Shown here piece after piece: positions 35,836 to 45,194 of a stretch of 64,000 nt of DNA (the first letter of the stretch is position 1; each line of letters opens with the position of its first letter). The notes under the pieces were generated by a model. The model had not been told where the DNA came from. It did no database searches and worked only from the letters and a program-made list of their open reading frames with translations. Position numbers and translations under genes: made by a program. This DNA is from Bacteroidales bacterium (lineage in GTDB: Bacteria > Bacteroidota > Bacteroidia > Bacteroidales > JAADGE01). The stretch covers positions 1-64,000 of the forward strand of contig JAIORQ010000029.1 in the NCBI GenBank assembly GCA_021108035.1. The letters run 5' to 3'.

Positions 35836-38800
35836 ATGAAAAAACAATTTCTATTATTTATTTTAAGTATGTTGATTGGTTTATTTTCTGCGACTTATGC
35901 ACAAAAAGTAGGACCGTCAATAATTAAGCAGGCAGTTTATCACGATGTTATCGGTCCGATTAAGGACTTGCCGACAGATTTATTTCCTCGAGAAAGACAT
36001 GAAAGAGACGGAGGCTTAAAAGAACGTTATTATCCATTTTCAGAAACTGCACTTCCAATCGGAAATGATCCGGTTTGGCAAAAAGAGAATGGTAATGAAG
36101 GAACAAATAAAGCCCCTGATTTAATTTTTGACGGACAGAATTCCCCATATTACCCGTCGGATTGTAACGGACAAGCAGGTCCGAACCATTTTATGCAAGC
36201 TGTTAACTGTTCTTATGCAATTTATAATAAAGCAGGAACTCTTCTGGCCGGACCTACTGATTTTAATACTCTTTTTGCCGGTGTTACAGGTGCCGGAAGA
36301 AATGATGGAGATCCAATAATTCTTTATGATGAACAAGCTGACAGATGGCTTGCTGCAGAATTTTCATTAGACGGTACGTATGGTAGCACGACTGATTATA
36401 TGCTTATTGCAATTTCACAAACAGGTGATCCTACAGGTTTATGGGACAGATGGTCTTTTGATGTTGATGATATGCCAGATTATATGAAATTTGGTGTTTG
36501 GAGAGATGGTTATTATATGTCAACAAGTACCTATGGCGGAGATGATGTGTATGTTTTTGACAGAGACGAAATGCTTGCCGGTGGTGCAAGCCCTACTATG
36601 ATTGGTTTTGAAAATCCTTATCGCCCAAACAGCGGTTTTCATTGTATTATGCCTCTTGATAATGACGGAGATTTTGCTCCTGCAGGAACTCCGGGACAAT
36701 TCATCACAATTAACGATGACGCTTGGGGCGGTGGCGGAGACGCTTTATGGGTATTTGAATTAGAAGCTGATTGGGCTACTCCCGGAAATTCTACTTTTGC
36801 AAGAACGCAAATAATTTCTACTGCTGCTTTTGACTCCGAATTTAATGCATGGGGAGTTGGTGATATTGATCAACCCGGAACTTCTCAACTATTAGACGGT
36901 ATTCCGATGATACTTATGTATAGAGCACAATATAGAAATTGGGGAACTTCACAATCTATTGTTTGTTGCCATACTGTTGATGTTGATGCAACTAATCATG
37001 CCGGAGTCAGGTGGTATGAACTTGAGAATACCGGTTCAGGGTGGTCTGTCAGACAACAAGGGACTTATGCACCGGATGCTCACAGTCGTTGGATGGGAAG
37101 TATTGCAATGAATTCTAATCACGAAATTGCTCTCGGATATTCTATTTCAAGCACATCTGAATATCCCGGAATAAGATATTGCGGACAATCCTCCGGTGCT
37201 AACAGTAGTGCAACAGGTACTTTAGATATAGCCGAAGATATTATTTATACAGGTTCAAATTATCAAAGTTCTTATACCCGCTGGGGAGATTATTCTCAAA
37301 TGAGTATAGATCCATCGGACGATGTAACATTTTGGTACACAGATGAATATATTAATTCAGGTAAAAAAACAAAAATTGCTTCATTCGAATTTATTGATAC
37401 CGGAGATCCGGCTTTAACCGCAACTGCTGCAAGCACCTCTCAAATTGATTTGTCATGGACACAAAACGATAACGGAGATGATGTTATGCTTGCTTGGTCT
37501 GTTGACGGAACTTTCGGAACTCCTGTTGACGGAACTTCATATTCTGCAAGTGATGTAATATCCGGAGGCGGGCAAGTTCTTTATGCCGGCAGCGGAATAA
37601 CATACAATCATACCGGGTTAAATGAGGGTCAAACATATTATTACAAAGCATGGTCAATTATAACAGGAACTGTTTATTCAAGCGGAAATACGGCAAATGC
37701 AACTACAAACAGCAGCGGCTCAACTACAGTAATATTTGATGATGACTTTGATACAGACAAAGGCTGGACTCTTAACGGTGAATGGGAAAGAACAGCTCCA
37801 CAAGGTTTTGGAGGAACTTCAAATGGTAATCCGGATCCGTCTTCTGCCTTCGTTGGAACAAATGTTCTTGGCATAGATTTAACAAGTGACGGAGATTATG
37901 AAAGTAATATTAACGATGCAGCAACTTCGTCTGCTATTGATTGTTCTTTATATACCGATGTTCATGTATATTTCAGACTTTGGATTAATGTTGAAGGAGA
38001 TAATTGGGACCATACGGTATTTAATGTTTCCGGAAATAACGGAAGCTCTTGGGATCAGGTGTTTACAAACGGAAGCACCGGATATACTCTTGATTCATGG
38101 TATATTACAAGCCATGATGATCCCGGTTTTTTGGGATGGAATATTTCAAATTATGCAGACGGTAATTCGGAGGTTTTATTACAATATGTACTTGATAGTG
38201 ACTCTAATACAGAATATAGTGGCTGGAATGTTGATAGTGTTCAAGTAACAGGTATTCCTGTACCTTGCTCAGCACCTTCAATTATTGCTCATCCGCAAAG
38301 CGAAACTGTTTGCGAAAGCGATAATGTTACTTTTACAGTAGTGGCAGACGGTACAGGGCTTATATATCAATGGAAAAAAGGAGGCTCAAATATTAGTGGT
38401 GAAACAAGTACAAGTTATACAATTTCGGGTGTAGTATCCGGAGATGCAGGTGATTATACTTGCGAAGTAATCGGAACTTGCGGAAGTGTAACAAGTAATA
38501 TTGCTGTTTTAACTGTAAATCCGCTTCCTTCTCAACCAAGTGCAATTACAGGTGAAACTGCTCCTTGTGAAGGAGATAATGAAACATACAGCGTTACAAA
38601 TGTTCCGGGTGTAACTTATGCTTGGGATTTACCCGTAGGCTGGACAGGCTCAAGTGCAACAAATTCAATTGATGTTACTGTTGGTGCTACAAGCGGAGAT
38701 ATAACTGTTACTCCTTCAAATAGTTGTGGTGACGGTCCTTCAAGAAGTCTTGCAGTAACTGTTGAAACTGCTCCGTCTCAACCAAGTGCAATTTCAGGAG

Positions 38801-39522
38801 AAACTGCTCCTTGCGAAGGAGCTTCAGAAACTTATAATGTTACAAATGTTTCGGGTGTAACCTATGCATGGAATCTTCCTGCAGGTTGGACAGGTTCAAG
38901 TACAACAAATTCAATTGATGTTACTGTAGGCTCTTCCGGAGGTACAATTTCTGTTACACCTTCAAATGATTGCGGAACAGGAACTGCAAGAACTCTTGAT
39001 GTTACAATTGGTGCAGTTACTGCAATTACTGATCAACCCGATGATGTAAATGCTACTGAAGGTGATAACGTATCGTTTTCAGTTGTTGCAGCAGGTGAAA
39101 ACTTATCTTATCAATGGCGTTTTAACAGTTCAAATATTTCGGGTGCTGATGAAGATAGTTATTCTATAAATAATGTTCAACAATCTGATGCAGGAGACTA
39201 TGATGTTATAATTAACGGTAATTGCGGAGATGAAACAAGTGATGTTGCTGTTCTTACAGTAAGTGTTTCTGTTCAAGATTTGGCTGAATACGGAATCAGT
39301 ATTTATCCTAATCCTTCAAACGGAAGTTTCAATATTATTTTTGAAAATTCAGTAAAAGATGCCTTCTACAGAATAAGTGATATGACAGGTAAAGTAATTC
39401 ATGAAGAAAAGTTGATTGAATCTGAAAATATCATAAATCTGAATTCAATTCCGAAAGGTATGTATTTTATTGAATTGAATTTTGATAATCAGTCGATAGT
39501 TTCTAAAATTGTTATTGAATAA
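35836..39522 (+). CDS. Large secreted multidomain T9SS protein with Ig-like repeats
   Basis: The 1228-residue product has a signal peptide (to about 22). A unique N-terminal region (about 40-520) could be a propeller, with strings such as AGPNHFMQAVNCSYAIYN. A Fn3-like unit (about 525-625) is like the one in the S8 protease. A jelly-roll/MAM-like module (about 630-810) resembles that of the S1 protease at 56630. Next come an Ig-like domain, two PKD-like repeats (SQPSAITGETAPCEG, SQPSAISGETAPCEG) and a second Ig-like domain leading into the T9SS sorting domain (ISIYPNPSNGSFNIIF). No catalytic residues are recognised. The last 155 residues are nearly identical to those of the next gene product. 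Confidence 0.8.
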   Translation: MKKQFLLFILSMLIGLFSATYAQKVGPSIIKQAVYHDVIGPIKDLPTDLFPRERHERDGGLKERYYPFSETALPIGNDPVWQKENGNEGTNKAPDLIFDGQNSPYYPSDCNGQAGPNHFMQAVNCSYAIYNKAGTLLAGPTDFNTLFAGVTGAGRNDGDPIILYDEQADRWLAAEFSLDGTYGSTTDYMLIAISQTGDPTGLWDRWSFDVDDMPDYMKFGVWRDGYYMSTSTYGGDDVYVFDRDEMLAGGASPTMIGFENPYRPNSGFHCIMPLDNDGDFAPAGTPGQFITINDDAWGGGGDALWVFELEADWATPGNSTFARTQIISTAAFDSEFNAWGVGDIDQPGTSQLLDGIPMILMYRAQYRNWGTSQSIVCCHTVDVDATNHAGVRWYELENTGSGWSVRQQGTYAPDAHSRWMGSIAMNSNHEIALGYSISSTSEYPGIRYCGQSSGANSSATGTLDIAEDIIYTGSNYQSSYTRWGDYSQMSIDPSDDVTFWYTDEYINSGKKTKIASFEFIDTGDPALTATAASTSQIDLSWTQNDNGDDVMLAWSVDGTFGTPVDGTSYSASDVISGGGQVLYAGSGITYNHTGLNEGQTYYYKAWSIITGTVYSSGNTANATTNSSGSTTVIFDDDFDTDKGWTLNGEWERTAPQGFGGTSNGNPDPSSAFVGTNVLGIDLTSDGDYESNINDAATSSAIDCSLYTDVHVYFRLWINVEGDNWDHTVFNVSGNNGSSWDQVFTNGSTGYTLDSWYITSHDDPGFLGWNISNYADGNSEVLLQYVLDSDSNTEYSGWNVDSVQVTGIPVPCSAPSIIAHPQSETVCESDNVTFTVVADGTGLIYQWKKGGSNISGETSTSYTISGVVSGDAGDYTCEVIGTCGSVTSNIAVLTVNPLPSQPSAITGETAPCEGDNETYSVTNVPGVTYAWDLPVGWTGSSATNSIDVTVGATSGDITVTPSNSCGDGPSRSLAVTVETAPSQPSAISGETAPCEGASETYNVTNVSGVTYAWNLPAGWTGSSTTNSIDVTVGSSGGTISVTPSNDCGTGTARTLDVTIGAVTAITDQPDDVNATEGDNVSFSVVAAGENLSYQWRFNSSNISGADEDSYSINNVQQSDAGDYDVIINGNCGDETSDVAVLTVSVSVQDLAEYGISIYPNPSNGSFNIIFENSVKDAFYRISDMTGKVIHEEKLIESENIINLNSIPKGMYFIELNFDNQSIVSKIVIE

Positions 39523-39540
39523 GAAGATTTACTGAAAATA

Positions 39541-39583
39541 AAAAAAAGAGGTGTAAATTAAAAACCAATTACACCTCTTTTTT
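39541..39583 (+). terminator. Rho-independent terminator, copy 1 of a duplicated terminator
   Basis: GAGGTGTAA (39548-39556) pairs with TTACACCTC (39569-39577), with flanking A and T runs. An almost identical terminator follows the next gene at 43600-43642. Confidence 0.9.
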
Positions 39584-39767
39584 AAAATTATAAAATAATT
39601 TTAACACTAATTATATTACTTTGATCAAATTTTTTATATTTTGAATAAGATTTTTTTTATATTTGAAATTCATTTTTTTCAGAGAAAAATATTGAAGAAA
39701 TGAACATAAATAAAAGCTTGCAACATGTAAGCACATATATAATTAATTAAACTTAATATACTGTATT

Positions 39768-42700
39768 ATGAAACAAAATTTATTCTTTAAATCCTTTTTG
39801 ATTTTGCTTTTTATGTTAAGCATAAATTTAACATTCGGGCAAAATAAATACTTGTCGTTTACCGAAGGTATTACGGAAAATGTAACAGATCAAAAAACAT
39901 TGCCAAACAGATCTTTCACTAATTTGAAAGAGGCAGGAGTTGAAATAGCTTACCGGTTTTTCGGAGCCGGTGTGTCGGAGAAACAAGTCGAAAAAACAAC
40001 TTATAATTATTTGCATATTGAAGGTTTTGCAAAAATGACAATAGTTGGAGCACCTGCTTTACCGGCTCATACCGAAATTATTGCAATACCGAGAGGAGCA
40101 ACAGGGAAGGTCGTAATTTTAAAAGCAGAATATAAAGAATATGACGGGTATATGGTTCATCCGGCACTTGAACCTGCAAGAGATACTGAGGGAGCACCTG
40201 CTCCGGAGTTTCAAAAAGATGATAAAATTTATTCGGCAAATGAATTTTTTCCGAAAAATATTGTTGAAATTACAAATACAGGTATGAGCAGAGGAACACC
40301 TCTCGTTTTTGCCGAAGTCAGGCCGGTGCAATTTAATCCGGTTACCGGAAAAATTCGTGTTTATACGAATATTGAGTATAAACTGATTCCACAAGGAGGA
40401 GAAGCTGATTTTGATTATATTGCACGTGAAAATAGTTTACATTATACAAACTTATTAAAACGAAATATAATAAACTCTGAAAGTATTCCTGACGGAATTT
40501 CTTTGGATAATCAAAAAAAAAATAAAGCAGGTGAAAAAAATTATATAATAATTACTCATTCTGAATACCTTACACAAGCAAACCAACTTGCAAACCTAAA
40601 ACGTCAACTCGGATACTCGGTTGAGGTCGTTTCACAAACAAGTTGGTCCGCAGCACAAGTAAAAACCGCAGTACACGACAGATATGCTGCATGGACTCCG
40701 AAACCCGATTATTTTGTAATAATCGGCGACCATACAGGTTCTTATGCTGTTCCGGGCGAAATTCGCCAAGACCCGTACTACTCAGATGATTTTGCAACTG
40801 ACCTTTATGTTGCTTGTATGGACGGAGGTTCTGACCATATTCCTGATATGGCTCACGGACGTATCTCTGTTTCATCAGCAACAGAAGCACAAGTTGTTAT
40901 TGATAAAATTATTAACTATGAAATAGCACCTTCAACACAAGCTACATTTTATACAAATATATTGAGCTGTGCTCAATACCAAGACTCTGATGATAACAAC
41001 GGGTATGCCGACAGACGTTTTTGCCACACAAGCGAAGAAATAAGAGATTATCTGCAAGGAAATTATGCTTATACTTCAACAAGGGTATATCAGACAAGCT
41101 CTACATGGCCCGTTACCGACTTACATTATAATAACGGATATTATTCTGACGGACAACTTCTTCCGGCAGAATTAAGAAATATATCTTTTGACTGGAACGG
41201 AGGTTCTTCGGATATAACTTCTGCCATTGATGCAGGTAAATTTATGGTTTTCCACAGAGATCACGGATATTCCGGCGGCTCAGGTTGGGCGCATCCGTAT
41301 TATACAACTACATCCATGAACAGTCTGACAAACGGAGACAAATTACCTGTAGTTTTCAGTATGAATTGCCATACCGGTGAATTCCAATTGTCCAACTGTT
41401 TTGCTGAAAAGTTTGTAAGAATGGAAAACAAGGGAGCAATTGGTGTAGTTGCTGCTGCATACTACAGCTACAGCGGATATAATGATGCACTTTCCGAAGG
41501 TATGATAGATGCAATATGGTCAGATCCCGGAATACACCCTGATTTCGGTACTGCCGGAAACGGAGGTTCATATACAATAGGTGCCGGAAATGATATTTAT
41601 ACAATGGGAGATGTTGTAAATCAAGGTTTATACGCAATGGTGCAAAATTACGGTAATGATACTTATACTCACGAATTATTTCATTGGTTTGGAGATCCTG
41701 CAATGAAAATATGGACTTCAAACCCGAATAATAATATTATTACAGCTACACATGATGCAACAATTAACTGTGAAAACAGTTCTTTTAGTATAACAGGTTC
41801 AACAGCTGATGCAACAGCTACTCTTGTTTATAATAATGAATTAATTTCAACAACTGTTCTTGACGGAAGCGGAAACGGAACTTTGACATACTCAATTAGT
41901 GAATCCGGAGGTACTGTTACATTAACAATTTCTAAACATAATAACAAACCATATACTGTAAATCTAAATGTTACCGGAAATTGTACTAATCTGCCTGCTC
42001 CCGAAAATCTTGTCGGTATATTAAACAGTAATGATGCAGATTTAAGCTGGGATGCTCCTTCAACACCTAATACAGCCGGTGTTATTTCATATACTGACAT
42101 GGGAAGTATAACTCACTATAACGGAACATACATCATAAAAGGAACAATGTTTCAAAGTGATGCAGGATTTAATTTCCCTGTTACTGTTACAAAATTAAGC
42201 CATGGTTTTTATAATCCCGGAACATGGGTTGATGCAACATTCAGATTTAGAATATATTCTGAAGATTTTTCTACAATATTCTATGAATCTCCTGATATTG
42301 AGGCGGTTCACTATACGGAAGTTGAACATATTTTAAATGACCCTATTATTCTGACAAGTGATTTTTTTGTCGCTGTTGTTACTACAGATGCAAGCGGAGA
42401 ACCACATTCTTTATTGGAACTTGTTCCTGCCGGTACTGCACACGGATATGTAAGTGATGGTACAAGTTGGTATATTACTGATAGTTGGGAATTTTTAACA
42501 AGTATAACAATTGTAAATGCAAAAGGAGAACAAAAAGTTTCGTATGCAAATAACGAAAATCATACAAATAATCTTAATTTAGATTTACTCCCGAAAGATA
42601 CTAATATATATAGTATAACTAATCCGAATACCGGAGCTAAATCTGCCCTAACAGGTTATCAAGTATATAAAGACGGTACTGCTGTCGGAAGTGTACTTCC

Positions 42701-43580
42701 TGCTACCCAATTAACATATACTGATGCTGATATTTGCGGCAGTTATGATTATTATGTTACTGCAATTTATATTGGAGAAGACGGAGAATCTGATCCTTCA
42801 AATACTGTAACTGTTGAAAATCCTTTACCGACAGCACCTACAAATGTAAGTGCAACTCCAACAACAATTTGTTTGGGAGAAAGCACTACTTTATCTTATA
42901 CCGGAGGTTCAGGTGATACATTTGAATGGTACACCGGCTCATGTGGCGGTACTTATGTCGGTTCCGGAAATAATCTTTCTGTTTATCCTACAGTTGACAC
43001 TACTTATTACGGACGTTGGGAAAATGATTGTGGTGAATCTACTTGCGAGGATGTTACAATTACTATAGGTAATATTACTGCAATAACAGACCAACCCGAT
43101 GATGTAAATGCAACAGAAGGCGATAATGTTTCGTTTACTGTTGTAGCAACAGGTGAGAATTTATCTTATCAATGGCGTTTTAACAGCTCGAATATTTCAG
43201 GTGCTGATGAAGGTACTTATTCAATAAATAATGTTCAACAAACTGATGCAGGAAATTATGATGTTGTTGTAACCGGTGATTGTGGAGAGGAAACAAGTGA
43301 TGTTGCAGTTCTTTCCGTAAGTGTTTCAGTTCAAGATTTGGCTGAATACGGTATAAGTATATATCCTAATCCTTCAAAAGGAAGTTTCAATATTGTTTTT
43401 GAAAATTCAGCAAAAGATGCTTCCTACAGAATAAGTGATATGACAGGTAAAGTAATTCATGAAGAAAAACTGACAGAATCTGAAAATATCATAAATTTGA
43501 ATTCAATTCCGAAAGGTATGTATTTTATTGAATTGAATTTTGATAATCAGTCAGCAGTTTCAAAAATTGTTATTGAATAA
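39768..43580 (+). CDS. Gingipain-type cysteine protease (peptidase C25), T9SS cargo
   Basis: The 1270-residue product has a signal peptide (to about 24) and a C25 propeptide region (about 30-230). The catalytic domain begins at KNYIIITHSEYL; the catalytic pair is His in VFHRDHGYSGGSGW (near 500) and Cys in FSMNCHTGEF (near 534), followed by HWFGDPAMKIW. The C25 Ig-like domain, a sandwich module, a Fn3-like unit, Ig-like domains and a T9SS domain (ISIYPNPSKGSFNIVF) complete it. Such proteases are secreted by the T9SS and degrade protein outside the cell. The final 160 residues and terminator duplicate those of the upstream gene. Confidence 0.9.
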   Translation: MKQNLFFKSFLILLFMLSINLTFGQNKYLSFTEGITENVTDQKTLPNRSFTNLKEAGVEIAYRFFGAGVSEKQVEKTTYNYLHIEGFAKMTIVGAPALPAHTEIIAIPRGATGKVVILKAEYKEYDGYMVHPALEPARDTEGAPAPEFQKDDKIYSANEFFPKNIVEITNTGMSRGTPLVFAEVRPVQFNPVTGKIRVYTNIEYKLIPQGGEADFDYIARENSLHYTNLLKRNIINSESIPDGISLDNQKKNKAGEKNYIIITHSEYLTQANQLANLKRQLGYSVEVVSQTSWSAAQVKTAVHDRYAAWTPKPDYFVIIGDHTGSYAVPGEIRQDPYYSDDFATDLYVACMDGGSDHIPDMAHGRISVSSATEAQVVIDKIINYEIAPSTQATFYTNILSCAQYQDSDDNNGYADRRFCHTSEEIRDYLQGNYAYTSTRVYQTSSTWPVTDLHYNNGYYSDGQLLPAELRNISFDWNGGSSDITSAIDAGKFMVFHRDHGYSGGSGWAHPYYTTTSMNSLTNGDKLPVVFSMNCHTGEFQLSNCFAEKFVRMENKGAIGVVAAAYYSYSGYNDALSEGMIDAIWSDPGIHPDFGTAGNGGSYTIGAGNDIYTMGDVVNQGLYAMVQNYGNDTYTHELFHWFGDPAMKIWTSNPNNNIITATHDATINCENSSFSITGSTADATATLVYNNELISTTVLDGSGNGTLTYSISESGGTVTLTISKHNNKPYTVNLNVTGNCTNLPAPENLVGILNSNDADLSWDAPSTPNTAGVISYTDMGSITHYNGTYIIKGTMFQSDAGFNFPVTVTKLSHGFYNPGTWVDATFRFRIYSEDFSTIFYESPDIEAVHYTEVEHILNDPIILTSDFFVAVVTTDASGEPHSLLELVPAGTAHGYVSDGTSWYITDSWEFLTSITIVNAKGEQKVSYANNENHTNNLNLDLLPKDTNIYSITNPNTGAKSALTGYQVYKDGTAVGSVLPATQLTYTDADICGSYDYYVTAIYIGEDGESDPSNTVTVENPLPTAPTNVSATPTTICLGESTTLSYTGGSGDTFEWYTGSCGGTYVGSGNNLSVYPTVDTTYYGRWENDCGESTCEDVTITIGNITAITDQPDDVNATEGDNVSFTVVATGENLSYQWRFNSSNISGADEGTYSINNVQQTDAGNYDVVVTGDCGEETSDVAVLSVSVSVQDLAEYGISIYPNPSKGSFNIVFENSAKDASYRISDMTGKVIHEEKLTESENIINLNSIPKGMYFIELNFDNQSAVSKIVIE

Positions 43581-43599
43581 GAAGATTTACTTAAAATAA

Positions 43600-43642
43600 A
43601 AAAATGAGGTGTAAATTAAAAACCAATTACACCTCTTTTTTT
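43600..43642 (+). terminator. Rho-independent terminator, copy 2
   Basis: GAGGTGTAA (43606-43614) pairs with TTACACCTC (43627-43635), followed by a T run. It is part of the duplicated 3' segment shared with the gene ending at 39522. Confidence 0.9.
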
Positions 43643-43725
43643 ATTAAAATTTTTAAATCTAAAATGAGTGATTATGAACTGCTATAAAAAATTAAGGGTA
43701 TAAGAAGATTAATCTGAAATTATAC

Positions 43726-43733
43726 TATATTTG
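43726..43733 (+). promoter_or_regulatory. Candidate -7 box (TATATTTG)
   Basis: It fits TAnnTTTG and sits 29 bases before the ATG of the lipoprotein gene at 43763. No clear -33 element. Confidence 0.35.
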
Positions 43734-43762
43734 CAAAATTATAAATTTTAAAAAATAAAATT

Positions 43763-44278
43763 ATGAAGAAAAAAGTATTTTACCCCTTTACCTTATTAAT
43801 TGTTTTATTATTTTCACAATGCGGACCTACAATACAAGAAGCTGTTGATTATAATGATAAACTAGTTGCAGAAGAGTACACTATTACTGATAAGATTAAT
43901 GATTTAGATGAAGCTTTTGTTACTTATGATCCTGCTAATATTGAACCTGCATTAGATGCAGCAATAAAACAAGTTGATAAATCAATTAAGATATTAGAAG
44001 AGTTGGGAGGATTTGACGAAGACAAAAAATTTATTAATGCTTATTCTGAATTATTCAAAGTTTTTAAAAGTCTGTTAAACAATGAATATGCAGAACAGCT
44101 TGAGATATATAAGTTGTCTGATGATGAATATACTGAAGAAAAAAGAACTCGATATAATGAATTGAACAAAATAATTAATGATAAATATAATGATGCTTCT
44201 GAAAAAACTTCTGCCGCTCAGGAAGTTTTTGCAGAGAAGTGGGGTTTTGATTTAGAAGTAAGAAATCCTAATGATTAA
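43763..44278 (+). CDS. Lipoprotein, helical, unknown function
   Basis: The 171-residue product has a lipoprotein signal (LLFSQC, Cys20). The mature part is almost entirely helical and acidic with no known motif (KLVAEEYTITDKINDLDEAF and onward). It resembles the many small Bacteroidota LIC-type lipoproteins predicted as helical bundles. The stop overlaps the end of the convergent pgeF gene by 11 bases, and its terminator hairpin lies inside that gene. Confidence 0.65.
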   Translation: MKKKVFYPFTLLIVLLFSQCGPTIQEAVDYNDKLVAEEYTITDKINDLDEAFVTYDPANIEPALDAAIKQVDKSIKILEELGGFDEDKKFINAYSELFKVFKSLLNNEYAEQLEIYKLSDDEYTEEKRTRYNELNKIINDKYNDASEKTSAAQEVFAEKWGFDLEVRNPND

Positions 44279-45083
44279 ATAATATAATACCGGCACCAAA
44301 CCTGCCGGTATTTTTATTTCTGCGTGCTGAGAAAAACAAGTCCGGATTTTCAAAAGTACAAATATCTGTAACTTCAATATTATTTTCCGGAATACCTATG
44401 TCAATTAATTGTTTCTTATTTGCATACCATAGGTTCATATGGTATTTGCCGCTTGTTTTATTGTATTTAAGATATCCGGTTTTAGTTCCGAAAGATTTTT
44501 CAACTTCTTGAACAACATTTTCTCCTGTTTCATAATTTGAAACGCTTATAGCAGGTCCTATACCTATTATTATATCTTTTAGCTTTGAACCGTAAACTTC
44601 ATTCATTTTCAAAACAGTTTTTTGTGCAATTTTTGTTACTGTTCCTTTCCAACCTGAATGTGCGGCACCAATAATTGAGTTAACCGGATCAAAGAAAAGT
44701 ATAGGAACACAGTCAGCAGCAAAAAGAAACAAACAAATGCCTTTTTTATTTGTTATCATTGCATCTGTATCGTTTAAAGCATCATTATGATCAAATACTC
44801 CTTTCCCTTTGTCGTTTTCAGAAATGATTTTTATTCGGTTACTGTGAACTTGATCTTGCATAACAAAACTTTCCAAAGGAATTTCGGCTGCTTCTGATAA
44901 TATTTTTCGGTTTTGTAATATCTCATGATATTCTCGCCCTGTATTATAACTAATATCAAGATTATTTGAAATAATTTGGTTTACTTTCTTAATATTAGTT
45001 GAAACAAAATGTTTTATCTTTATGTATTCTGATAATTTCTTAAATTGAAAAATATCAGTTTTGCTTAATTCTTTTTTTATCAT
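44268..45083 (-). CDS. pgeF: PgeF/YfiH-family purine nucleoside or multicopper-type oxidoreductase
   Basis: The 271-residue cytoplasmic protein carries the laccase-domain family triad His80 (QVHS), Cys125 (FAADCVPI) and His142 (AAHSGWKGT). GIGPAISVSNYETG and the ending FFSARRNKNTGRFGAGIIL are also typical. Family members hydrolyse or phosphorolyse purine nucleosides and remove mis-incorporated amino acids from peptidoglycan precursors (PgeF); the older laccase label is doubtful. It is a single gene, converging on the lipoprotein gene with an 11-base overlap. Confidence 0.85.
   Translation of the reverse strand: MIKKELSKTDIFQFKKLSEYIKIKHFVSTNIKKVNQIISNNLDISYNTGREYHEILQNRKILSEAAEIPLESFVMQDQVHSNRIKIISENDKGKGVFDHNDALNDTDAMITNKKGICLFLFAADCVPILFFDPVNSIIGAAHSGWKGTVTKIAQKTVLKMNEVYGSKLKDIIIGIGPAISVSNYETGENVVQEVEKSFGTKTGYLKYNKTSGKYHMNLWYANKKQLIDIGIPENNIEVTDICTFENPDLFFSARRNKNTGRFGAGIILFNH
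44286..44316 (+). terminator. Terminator embedded in the 3' coding end of pgeF
   Basis: AATACCGGCA and TGCCGGTATT form a perfect 10-base stem with a 7-base loop followed by TTTATTT. It is placed to end transcription of the plus-strand lipoprotein gene, but on the minus strand the same bases encode the last residues of PgeF. Confidence 0.75.
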
Positions 45084-45086
45084 TTT

Positions 45087-45165
45087 ATTCTTTAACCTTT
45101 ATACTTTAACCTATGACCTTTGACCTTTAACCTTTGAACTTTAACTTTTAAACTTTATACTTATT
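45087..45165. repeat. CTTTAACC/CTTTGAAC-type low-complexity repeat
   Basis: About ten imperfect copies of a 7- to 9-base unit (CTTTAAC, CTTTGAC, CTTTATA) lie between pgeF and the phosphatase gene. It is related to the run at 21418-21486. Confidence 0.5.
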
Positions 45166-45194
45166 TACTTGCAAATTTTCAGAAATAATTATTT

